The notes under the pieces: generated by a model
Seen by the model: only the letters and a program-made list of their open reading frames with translations
Told to the model about the DNA's origin: nothing
The model's database searches: none
Translations under genes and position numbers: made by a program
DNA from: JACDAS01 sp046262415
GTDB taxonomy: Bacteria; Actinomycetota; Thermoleophilia; Gaiellales; Gaiellaceae
Assembly: GCA_046262415.1 (NCBI GenBank)
Contig: JBHEMU010000066.1
Location: forward strand, 1 to 29,980
Direction of reading: 5' to 3'
Length of the DNA: 29,980 nt
In this document: in pieces, positions 15,235-21,545 of the stretch
How positions within the stretch are numbered: position 1 is the first letter of the stretch
Layout of the letters: every line of letters starts with the position of its first letter

Positions 15235-16395
15235 ATGACCGAGCGCGACGACGACTTCGAGTTCGACTTCTTCGACGAGCCAGCGTCGCCGGAGGACCAG
15301 ACGGTCGAGCGCCCGCCCCGCCGGATCGCGCGCCCCCAGGGACCCGCTCCCGGAGGCCCCCCGCCGCGGGGGCCGCGGATCCGGGCCGCCACGGGCGCCG
15401 CCCCCCTGCTCCGCCTGGTCGGCCTGATCGCCTTCGCGATCCTGATCGTCGTGCTGCTCGTCTTCTGGGTGAACAGCTGCCGCGACTCCGGCAAGAAGAA
15501 CTCCTACCAGCGCTACTTCGAGCAGATGGGCCAGGTGGCGGCCGACTCGCAGCAGGTCGGGAGTGAGCTGCGGGACGCCCTGACCACCGCGGGCGCGCGC
15601 TACGCGCAGATCGACGAGAAGCTGAACAGCCTCGCCCAGCAGCAGCAGCAGGACGTGACGCGGGCGCGGGAGCTCTCGCCGCCCGGAGCGCTCCGCGTCG
15701 AGCAGCAGCACGCGGTCGAGGCGCTCGAGTTTCGCGTCAGCGGCCTCCAGGGCCTCTCGGCGGCGCTGAGGCAGGCGTCGACGGCCAGGACCCGGACCGG
15801 CAGCGTCACCGCGTTCGCGGAGCAGGCGAGGCGGCTCGTCGCCAGCGACGTGATCTGGGACGACCGGTTCAAGGCCGCGGCCGTCGCCCGGCTCCAGGCA
15901 GAGGGTCTCGCGGGCGACATCAAGGTGCCCGACTCCAACTTCGTCCAGTTTCCCGACTTCGACAGCACGCGGACGGCCGCCGACATCATCAACCGGATCT
16001 TCGGCGGCACCGACGACGGCGGCGGCCTGCACGGGACCGGCCTCGTCGTCGTGCGGGCGCTTCCGAGCGGGCAGGAGCTGCAGACGGACACCGACAACAC
16101 CGTCGTCGCGACCACCGATCTCGGCTTCTCGGTCACGGTCGAGGACACGGGCGACTCGCAGGAAGTGGGCGTGCAGGTGACCCTGACGATCCAGCAGAAC
16201 CCGGCGCCGATCGTGAAGCGCCAGACGATCCCTGTGATCAACGCCGGCGAGCAGAAGACGGTCATCTTCAGGAACCTCGGACAGGTGCAGTTCGCGACCA
16301 AGACGACGCTGAAGGTGGACGTGAAGGCGGTCCCGAACGAGGAGAACCTGGACAACAACTCGCTCGAGTTCCCCGTGATCTTCTCGCTCGGCTAG
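15235..16395 (+). CDS. Single-span membrane protein, CARDB-like outer domain
   Basis: A 386-residue protein of unknown function. The N-terminal 55 residues are acidic then proline/arginine-rich and cytoplasmic. One span lies at about 60-80 (LVGLIAFAILIVVLLVFWV). A long helical, Gln-rich part (QQQQQDVTRARELSPPGALR) follows, ending in a beta-rich region from about 265 (LVVVRALPSG to NNSLEFPVIF) that resembles CARDB adhesion-type modules. The ATG lies 34-37 nt after a possible TATGGT -10 box (15202-15207); there is no strong ribosome binding site. It is transcribed divergently from the polytopic kinase with 88 nt between starts, which suggests a link to the cell-envelope kinase system. No known partner can be named. 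Confidence 0.75.
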   Translation: MTERDDDFEFDFFDEPASPEDQTVERPPRRIARPQGPAPGGPPPRGPRIRAATGAAPLLRLVGLIAFAILIVVLLVFWVNSCRDSGKKNSYQRYFEQMGQVAADSQQVGSELRDALTTAGARYAQIDEKLNSLAQQQQQDVTRARELSPPGALRVEQQHAVEALEFRVSGLQGLSAALRQASTARTRTGSVTAFAEQARRLVASDVIWDDRFKAAAVARLQAEGLAGDIKVPDSNFVQFPDFDSTRTAADIINRIFGGTDDGGGLHGTGLVVVRALPSGQELQTDTDNTVVATTDLGFSVTVEDTGDSQEVGVQVTLTIQQNPAPIVKRQTIPVINAGEQKTVIFRNLGQVQFATKTTLKVDVKAVPNEENLDNNSLEFPVIFSLG

Positions 16396-16427
16396 CGGAA
16401 ATCGACGTCCCGCCTCCGGGACCCCCG

Positions 16428-16442
16428 TAGGATCCGGGCATG
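16428..16442 (+). promoter_or_regulatory. Leaderless-type -10 box of the DUF4446 gene
   Basis: TAGGAT (16428-16433) is followed by 6 nt and the ATG at 16440. No Shine-Dalgarno sequence is present in the 44-nt gap after the previous gene. Confidence 0.5.
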
Positions 16443-16904
16443 GAGCTCTGGGTCGCGCTCGGCGCCGTTCTGATCGCGTTCGCCGCGCTCGGCGTGGCCT
16501 TCGCGATGTGGCTCCAGCTGGGCAGGGTCCGCGCGGCGCAGGTGGTTCTGCTGGGCGGCAGCAAGGCCGACCTGGTCGACTTCGCCGTGTCGCTGCAGGG
16601 GCGGATCGACGACCTCCACCGCGCCGTGGACGAGGTCGCGGCGGGGCTCTCGCGCGTCGACCGCCGCGTCGACGGGACCGTCACCAACACGGCGATCGTG
16701 CGCTACGACGCCTACGAGGGGACGGGCGGACATCAGTCCGCCTCGGTCGCGCTCCTCGACGCGGGCCGCTCGGGGATCGTGCTCAGCGCGATCCAGGGCC
16801 GCGACTACGCGCGGATCTACGTGAAGGAGGTCGATCACGGGCGCGCGCCGATCGCGCTCTCCCCCGAGGAGCAGCAGGCCGTCGAGCGCGCGATGACGCC
16901 CTAG
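16440..16904 (+). CDS. DUF4446 family membrane protein
   Basis: A 154-residue protein with one N-terminal membrane span (about 3-25), a helical stretch likely to form a coiled coil (about 40-78) and a conserved C-terminal domain. The segments AIVRYDAYEGTGGHQSASVALLD, GIVLSAIQGRDYARIYVKEV and LSPEEQQAVERA match what I recall of DUF4446 proteins found widely in Firmicutes and Actinomycetota. Function is unknown. It follows the CARDB-like membrane protein on the same strand and probably has its own leaderless promoter. Its stop codon lies within the first unit of a 97-bp tandem repeat. Confidence 0.85.
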   Translation: MELWVALGAVLIAFAALGVAFAMWLQLGRVRAAQVVLLGGSKADLVDFAVSLQGRIDDLHRAVDEVAAGLSRVDRRVDGTVTNTAIVRYDAYEGTGGHQSASVALLDAGRSGIVLSAIQGRDYARIYVKEVDHGRAPIALSPEEQQAVERAMTP

Positions 16905-17095
16905 GCGTCGCTTGCGACGCCGACCTCAGGAGCACGGGCTTGCCCGGGCTCCGGCTGAGCCGACCGCACGAGCGCATCCGGGGAGAGACCCACGCTCCTA
17001 GGCGTCGCTTGCGACGCCGACCTCAGGAGCGCGGGCTTGCCCGTGCTCCGTCTGGGCCGACCGCACGAGCGCCATCGGGTAGAGACCCACACTCC
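16901..17095. repeat. 97-bp tandem direct repeat with two hairpins per unit
   Basis: Unit 1 covers 16901-16997 and unit 2 covers 16998-17095; about nine in ten positions agree. Each unit contains a perfect hairpin (16904-16921; 17001-17018) with a CTTG loop, and a second stem with a TT loop (16929-16952; 17026-17049). In the second stem the A-G mismatch of unit 1 is a G-T pair in unit 2. The first unit starts at the DUF4446 stop codon. There is no U-tract, so it is not a standard terminator. Confidence 0.9.
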
Positions 17096-17144
17096 CAGTA
17101 GCGCTGTCGCTCGGGCTTTCGGGTATCCCGGTTTCCGCGCTCGC

Positions 17145-17162
17145 TACATTTCCAGCGCCATG
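17145..17162 (+). promoter_or_regulatory. Possible -10 box of the HNH gene
   Basis: TACATT (17145-17150) lies 9 nt before the ATG at 17160. This would give a leader of only a few bases, and no ribosome binding site is seen. Confidence 0.4.
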
Positions 17163-17678
17163 CAGCAGGTCCTCGTCCTGAACGCGAGCTACGAGCCGCT
17201 GAACGTCTGCTCGGTGCGCCGGGCGCACGTCCTCGTGTTCAAGGGCAAGGCGGAGGTGCTCGAGCAGCTCGAGCGTCCGCTCCGCACGGCGACGGACACG
17301 TACCCGTGGCCGCACGTGATCCGGCTGATGACCTACGTGCACGTGCCGCGCGCGGCGCAGCGGAAGATCTCCCGCCGCGCGCTCTTCGCGCGCGACAACT
17401 GGTCCTGCGTCTACTGCGGCTCCGGCGGCGGCCGGCTGACGCTCGACCACGTCGTCCCGAGGAGCAGGGGCGGCGGCTCGGTCTGGGAGAACGTCGTCAC
17501 CTCCTGCGCGCCGTGCAACCTGCGCAAGGGAAACCGGCTGCCCGAGGAGGTCTCGATGCAGCTGCGCTCGCCCCCGCGGCCGCCCGCGGCCGTCCTCTTC
17601 ATCCACCTCGCCGCTCCGGACATCCCGACGCGCTGGCAGCCGTACCTGAACCAGCTCTCGTCCTCCACCGCAGCCTAA
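17160..17678 (+). CDS. HNH endonuclease family protein
   Basis: A 172-residue protein of the actinobacterial HNH family that begins LVLNASYEPLNVCSVRRA. The nuclease part has zinc-binding cysteine pairs CVYC (83, 86) and CAPC (116, 119), with the HNH core between them: LTLDHVVPRSRGG (Asp96-His97), then W-E-N-V (Asn111) and the Asn after the second pair. The family is chromosomal and common in actinobacteria; its DNA target is not established and there is no methylase or mobile element beside it. The ATG at 17160 is chosen over longer in-frame extensions, which would run through the tandem repeat. Confidence 0.9.
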   Translation: MQQVLVLNASYEPLNVCSVRRAHVLVFKGKAEVLEQLERPLRTATDTYPWPHVIRLMTYVHVPRAAQRKISRRALFARDNWSCVYCGSGGGRLTLDHVVPRSRGGGSVWENVVTSCAPCNLRKGNRLPEEVSMQLRSPPRPPAAVLFIHLAAPDIPTRWQPYLNQLSSSTAA

Positions 17679-17749
17679 AGCGGGCCCACGCTCCCGGGCG
17701 CCGGGGCTCGAGCGGCAAGTCGCCCACCCGCAGCGGCAAAGAAGGGGCC

Positions 17750-17775
17750 CACGGGGGAACACCGTTTCCCCCGTG
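17750..17775. promoter_or_regulatory. 10-bp inverted repeat upstream of the SIMPL gene
   Basis: A perfect 10-bp inverted repeat (17750-17759 and 17766-17775) with a 6-nt spacer, 65 nt before the next start codon. No U-tract follows on either strand. It could be an operator, a leader hairpin or a factor-dependent end for the HNH transcript. Confidence 0.4.
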
Positions 17776-17839
17776 CCTGGTGACGCCGTCGCCCGCCGGC
17801 GGCGTATGGATGGAGACCATGACGAACGGGAGGAAAACG

Positions 17840-18553
17840 ATGAAGCCGAAGTACCTGGCCGCGCTGGCGGCCGTCGCCCTGGGAGTCGCGGCCTTCGCCG
17901 CGGTCGGCATGCCGGAGACTGCCGTCGGAGACGTCGACGAGACCGCGAGGACCGTGACCGTGACCGGCACGGGCTTCGTCGTCAGCGCCCCGGACCGGGC
18001 CTCCTTCACCTTCGGCGTCACGTCCGATGCGAAGACGGCCGTCCTGGCCCTGGCCGGAAACAGCGCCGCGATGCGGAAGGTGATCGCCGCGCTCAAGGCC
18101 GCGGGGATCGCCCCCGCGGACATGCAGACCCAGCACGTCACGATCTCGGCGACCTACGACGACGAGGGGAACACGATCGTCGGCTACCAGGCGTCGAACT
18201 CGGTCGGCGTCCTGCTGCGCGCGCTCGGGAAGGCCGGCGGCGTGATCGACGCGGCCGTGAAGGCCGGGGCGACGAACGTGTACGGCCCCTCGCTCTCCCG
18301 CTCGAACCAGGGCGCCCTCGCGCGCCGGGCGCTCGCCGCCGCCGTCGCGGACGCCAGGGCCAACGCCGAGGCGATCTCAGCCGCCGCCGGCACGACCCTC
18401 GGCCGGGTCGTCACCGTGAACATCGACGAGTCGACGCCGCCGGTCCCCGAGCGGGCCAAGGTGGCCGCGGCGCCGGCGGAGGACGAGGCTCCGATCGAGG
18501 CCGGCTCGCAGACGATCGAGGCGACCGTGACGGTGACGTACGAGCTCGCCTGA
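17840..18553 (+). CDS. SIMPL-domain (DUF541) exported protein
   Basis: A 237-residue protein with a signal peptide (MKPKYLAALAAVALGVAAFAAV) and a SIMPL/DUF541 domain. Family features are VTVTGTGFVVSAPDRASFTFGV, the MQTQHVTISATYDDEGN segment, GYQASNSVGVLLR, and ALARRALAAAVADARANAEAISAAAG. Members lie in the cell envelope; E. coli YggE is linked to oxidative stress, but no reaction is known. The ATG at 17840 has a GGGAGG ribosome binding site 6 nt upstream; the ATG at 17819 (MTNGRKT) is less likely. It converges on the sulfurtransferase gene with 9 nt between stop codons. Confidence 0.88.
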   Translation: MKPKYLAALAAVALGVAAFAAVGMPETAVGDVDETARTVTVTGTGFVVSAPDRASFTFGVTSDAKTAVLALAGNSAAMRKVIAALKAAGIAPADMQTQHVTISATYDDEGNTIVGYQASNSVGVLLRALGKAGGVIDAAVKAGATNVYGPSLSRSNQGALARRALAAAVADARANAEAISAAAGTTLGRVVTVNIDESTPPVPERAKVAAAPAEDEAPIEAGSQTIEATVTVTYELA

Positions 18554-18562
18554 GCAGCCTCC

Positions 18563-19291
18563 TCAGCGCTCGACCGGCAGGCCGCGCGTCGACCAGTCGC
18601 TCCACGAGCCCGGGTAGAGCTTCGCGTCCGGCCGCCCGGCCTCGGCGAGCGCGAGCAGGTCGACGCAGGCCGTGACCCCCGACCCGCAGTAGACGACGAC
18701 CTCCTCCGCGGCGAGGAGGTCGTCGGGCGGCGGGAAGGCGTCCGCGAACGGCAGGTTGCGGGCGCCGGGAATGTGGCCGGCGACGGGGTCGATCGGCTCG
18801 ACCTCGCCCCGGTAGCGCTCCCGCGCGCGCGCGTCGAGCACGAGCAGGCCCGGCTCGCCGAGGCGGGCCGCCAGCTCATCGGCGTCGATCGTGTCGCCGG
18901 GGCGCGGGCTCGGCTCGAAGGGCGCGGGCTCGATCTCCTCGGCTCCGCTCCGGAGCGGTCCCGCCCAGGCCGAGATTCCTCCGCGCAGAACGGCGACGTC
19001 GTCGTGACCGAAGTGCCGCAGGAGCCACCAGAGCCGGGCCGCGCCGCCGGTCATGCCCTGGTCGTAGGCGACGACGAAGATGCCCGCCCCGATCCCCGCC
19101 CGCGAGGCCGCCGTCGCGAAGCGCTCGGCGGCCGGCAGCGGATGCCGCCCGGCGTTCGGGACCGAGAGGTCTGCGAGATCGGCGTCCACGTCGAGGAAGG
19201 CGGCGCCGGGGACGTGGGCCTCGAGGTAGAGCTCCCGCCCTCGCTCCGGCCGTCCCAGCTCGAAGCGGCAGTCGACGAACCGGTAGCGCAC
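18563..19291 (-). CDS. sseA: Two-domain sulfurtransferase (3-mercaptopyruvate/thiosulfate)
   Basis: A 242-residue protein with two rhodanese domains, the first without an active cysteine and the second with CGSGVTA (within VVVYCGSGVTACVDLLAL). This six-residue loop type is usual for 3-mercaptopyruvate sulfurtransferases, which move sulfur to cyanide or thiol acceptors in the cytosol. Supporting motifs are YLEAHVPGAAFLDVD, HPLP, and the C-terminal YPGSWSDWSTRGLPVER. It is slightly shorter than typical (270-280 residues). The GTG start has a TACGAT box 7 nt upstream and no ribosome binding site, though it also lies only 21 nt behind the acetyltransferase gene. Distinguishing mercaptopyruvate from thiosulfate needs assay. 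Confidence 0.88.
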   Translation of the reverse strand: MRYRFVDCRFELGRPERGRELYLEAHVPGAAFLDVDADLADLSVPNAGRHPLPAAERFATAASRAGIGAGIFVVAYDQGMTGGAARLWWLLRHFGHDDVAVLRGGISAWAGPLRSGAEEIEPAPFEPSPRPGDTIDADELAARLGEPGLLVLDARARERYRGEVEPIDPVAGHIPGARNLPFADAFPPPDDLLAAEEVVVYCGSGVTACVDLLALAEAGRPDAKLYPGSWSDWSTRGLPVER

Positions 19292-19304
19292 CCCGCCGAT
19301 CGTA
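19289..19304 (-). promoter_or_regulatory. Leaderless-type -10 box of sseA
   Basis: On the minus strand TACGAT (19304-19299) is followed by 7 nt and the GTG (19291-19289), inside the 21-nt gap after the acetyltransferase gene. It would let sseA be expressed apart from the nitrogen operon. Confidence 0.4.
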
Positions 19305-19312
19305 CGCGCGCC

Positions 19313-19798
19313 TCACAGGACGGGGCTGCGCCGCTCGAGCAACAGCACGTCGCGCCACCCACCCCCCATCCGGCCGAGCCGCTCGCGCACGCCGACGCGG
19401 CGAAAGCCGCACCGCTCGTGGAGCGCGATGCTGGCTGCGTTCTCGGGAAAGATGCCGGCTTCCAGCGTCCAGATCCCTTCGGCCTCCGAGCGCGAGACCA
19501 GCTCCTGCAGCAGCGTCCGACCCACCCCCCGCCCGCGCGCGGCCTCGGCCACGTAGACGCTCACCTCAGCCACGCCCGCGTAGACGCACCTGCTGGAGAC
19601 GGGTGACAATCCCGCCCAGCCGAGGATGCGGCCGTGCTCGGTGGCCACGAGCCGCAGCGGCAGGTGGGTCCGGTCGAACTCGTCCCACTCGGGCGGGGCC
19701 GTCTCGAAGGTCGCGTCTCCGCTGCGGATCCCCTCGTCGTAGATCGCGCCGGCGGCGGGCCAGTCCGCCGGCTCGAGCACGCGGACCTGCGCGGTCAC
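19313..19798 (-). CDS. Phosphinothricin/methionine-sulfoximine-type N-acetyltransferase
   Basis: A 161-residue GNAT enzyme of the Pat/Bar/MnaT group, which acetylates the free amino group of glutamate analogues such as phosphinothricin and methionine sulfoximine using acetyl-CoA. Group features: IYDEGIRSGDATFET near the start, GWAGLSPVSSR, AEVSVYVAEAARGRGVGRTLL (the acetyl-CoA loop), PENAASIALHERCGFRRVG and GGWRDVLLLER. The GTG at 19798 overlaps the amt stop by 4 nt (GTGA), so it is translated as part of the glnA-P-II-amt operon. Both named substrates are glutamine synthetase inhibitors, which fits this neighbourhood. The true substrate is not shown by sequence alone. Confidence 0.85.
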   Translation of the reverse strand: MTAQVRVLEPADWPAAGAIYDEGIRSGDATFETAPPEWDEFDRTHLPLRLVATEHGRILGWAGLSPVSSRCVYAGVAEVSVYVAEAARGRGVGRTLLQELVSRSEAEGIWTLEAGIFPENAASIALHERCGFRRVGVRERLGRMGGGWRDVLLLERRSPVL

Positions 19799-21198
19799 GC
19801 GGCTTCGGGCGCCGGAGCCGGAAGCGGCGGGGCAGTTCGGTGCCGATGCTCGTGCGCGATTCCGAGGTGACCGTGCGCCTCCGTGCCGTAGCCGCCCGGG
19901 ACCGGGATGTAGAACTCGGGATAGCCCCACATGCCGTGCTCGGAGACGTCGAGGCCGGCCGTCTCGACCTCGGGCGCGACGCGGATGCCGAACGTCCGCT
20001 TCATCGCCCACAGCGAGCCGAACGACACGGTGAAGGTGAAGGCGCCGACCGCGAGCAGCCCGAGCGCCTGCGTTCCGAGCTGGTGGAAGCTGCCGGTGTA
20101 GAGCAGGCCGCCCTGTCCCGTCGCGAGGTTGCCGGCGAGCGCCGGCACGGCGAAGATGCCGGTCGCCAGCGTGCCCCAGACGCCGGCCATCCCGTGCACC
20201 GCCACGGCGCCGATCGGATCGTCGATCCCGAGCCGCTCGACGAGCAGCACGCCGCCGACGGCGATCGAGCCGGCGACGAGGCCGATCACGAGCGCCGCCC
20301 ACGGGGCGACGAAGCCACAGGCCGCGGTGACGGCGACCAGGGCCGCGACGACGCCGTTCAGCATCATCGAGAGGTCGGGCTTCTTGATCAGCACCCAGGA
20401 CGTGAGGACGCCGCCCAGCGCGCCGGCCGCGGCCGCGACGTTCGTCGTCAGCGCGACGTACGCGAAGAAGCCGAGGCGGTCGCCGCTCTGCACCCCGAGC
20501 GTCGAGCCGGCGTTGAACCCGAACCAGCCGAACCAGAGGATGAGGACGCCGAGCGTGGTGAAGGCCATGTTGTGGCCGGGGATCGGGTTCGGCCGGCCGT
20601 CGGCCCCGAACTTGCCGATGCGAGCCCCGAGCAGGAGCGCGCCCGCGAGCGCCGCCAGGGCGCCCTGGTAGTGGACGACCGTCGAGCCGGCGAAGTCCTG
20701 CATCCCGCGCGCGAACAGCCAGCCGTCCGGATGCCAGATCCAGTGCGACACGACCGAGTAGACGAGCGTGAAGACGACGCCGAAGGCGAAGTAGACCCAG
20801 AGCTTCGTCCGCTCCGCCATCGCGCCCCAGACGATCGCCAGCGAGACGGCGGCGAAGACGACCTGGAACAGGTAGCCGGCCGCCGCGGGCACGGTGGCGA
20901 ACCACGAGAAGGGCGCCGCGCCGATCGCGAGGAGATCGTCGGCCGAGGGCAGGAACCCGGAGCCGCCGACGAGGGCGTTGCCCCCGTCGCCGAACGCGAT
21001 CCCGTAGCCGACGAGGTAGTACACGAGCGAGGCGATGCCGAGGACCAGGACGTTCTTCGCCGCGATGTGGCCGACGTTCTTCATCCGGCACAGGCCCGCC
21101 TCGAGGAAGGCGAAGCCCGCCTGCATGAACATGACCAGGATCGCCGCGACGACGACCCAGATCGTGCTGGCCGCGATCACGAGCTCCGCGCGCGTCAT
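19795..21198 (-). CDS. amt: Ammonium transporter
   Basis: A 467-residue Amt/MEP channel with about eleven membrane spans. It shows FMQAGFAFLEAGLCRMKN, GAMAERTKLW, the family signature DFAGSTVVHYQGALAALAGA with the first pore histidine, and AVAVHGMAGVWGTLATG with the second. It moves ammonium inward when external levels are low. The C-terminus is extended and rich in His, Pro and Ala after the WGYPEFYIP segment; the cytoplasmic C-terminal region is where P-II proteins act on Amt. The ATG overlaps the P-II stop by 4 nt (ATGA), and the stop overlaps the acetyltransferase start. The signature has Ser where Gly is usual (DFAGS). Confidence 0.95.
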   Translation of the reverse strand: MTRAELVIAASTIWVVVAAILVMFMQAGFAFLEAGLCRMKNVGHIAAKNVLVLGIASLVYYLVGYGIAFGDGGNALVGGSGFLPSADDLLAIGAAPFSWFATVPAAAGYLFQVVFAAVSLAIVWGAMAERTKLWVYFAFGVVFTLVYSVVSHWIWHPDGWLFARGMQDFAGSTVVHYQGALAALAGALLLGARIGKFGADGRPNPIPGHNMAFTTLGVLILWFGWFGFNAGSTLGVQSGDRLGFFAYVALTTNVAAAAGALGGVLTSWVLIKKPDLSMMLNGVVAALVAVTAACGFVAPWAALVIGLVAGSIAVGGVLLVERLGIDDPIGAVAVHGMAGVWGTLATGIFAVPALAGNLATGQGGLLYTGSFHQLGTQALGLLAVGAFTFTVSFGSLWAMKRTFGIRVAPEVETAGLDVSEHGMWGYPEFYIPVPGGYGTEAHGHLGIAHEHRHRTAPPLPAPAPEAA

Positions 21199-21545
21199 CT
21201 CGCCTCCACCTCCTCCAGCGGTCTGCCCGTTCGGTTGTGGGTGACGTTGCCGACGGGCGTCGTCCAGACGATTCCGTCGCCGGACTCGTGGCCGCTGCGG
21301 GCGGCGTCGGCGATCGCCCGGACCGCTGCGGGGACGACCGAGTCCTCGACGACGAAGGTCAGCAGCGCCTTCGGGAGGAAGCGCGACTCGAAGACTCGGC
21401 CGCGGTACTCGTGCGTGATCCCCCGCTCCCGGCCGTGGCCGACGGCCTCGACGACCGTCACGCCGACGTGCCCGGTCTCCGCCTCGACCGCGTCGATCAC
21501 AGTCTCCACGCGCTCCCGGATCACGACCGCCTCGACCTTCGTCAT
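21195..21545 (-). CDS. glnK: P-II nitrogen regulator with altered T-loop
   Basis: A 116-residue P-II protein encoded between glnA and amt, where GlnK would be expected. The fold is recognisable: MTKVEAVVIRERVETVIDAV, T-loop with EYRG at 46-49, FLPKALLTFVVED and the C-terminal GDGIVWTTPV. Two usual key residues differ. The T-loop Tyr that is uridylylated or adenylylated (E. coli Tyr51) is Phe52, so the site YRG(A/S)(A/E)Y reads YRGRVF. The residue matching Gln39, which helps bind 2-oxoglutarate, is Glu40. The ATG shares one base with the glnA stop (TGATG). It most likely blocks Amt in response to nucleotide and carbon state without covalent modification at that site. Confidence 0.92.
   Translation of the reverse strand: MTKVEAVVIRERVETVIDAVEAETGHVGVTVVEAVGHGRERGITHEYRGRVFESRFLPKALLTFVVEDSVVPAAVRAIADAARSGHESGDGIVWTTPVGNVTHNRTGRPLEEVEAR

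Noticed and set aside
16783..17092. Minus-strand ORFs of 63-64 codons across the tandem repeat
   Set aside because: They share a repeated Ala/Val/Ser-rich end only because the DNA is repeated; there is no start signal or known family.
16901..17095. CRISPR array or integration site at the tandem repeat
   Set aside because: Only two units, no unique spacers, no cas genes, no integrase or tRNA gene nearby.
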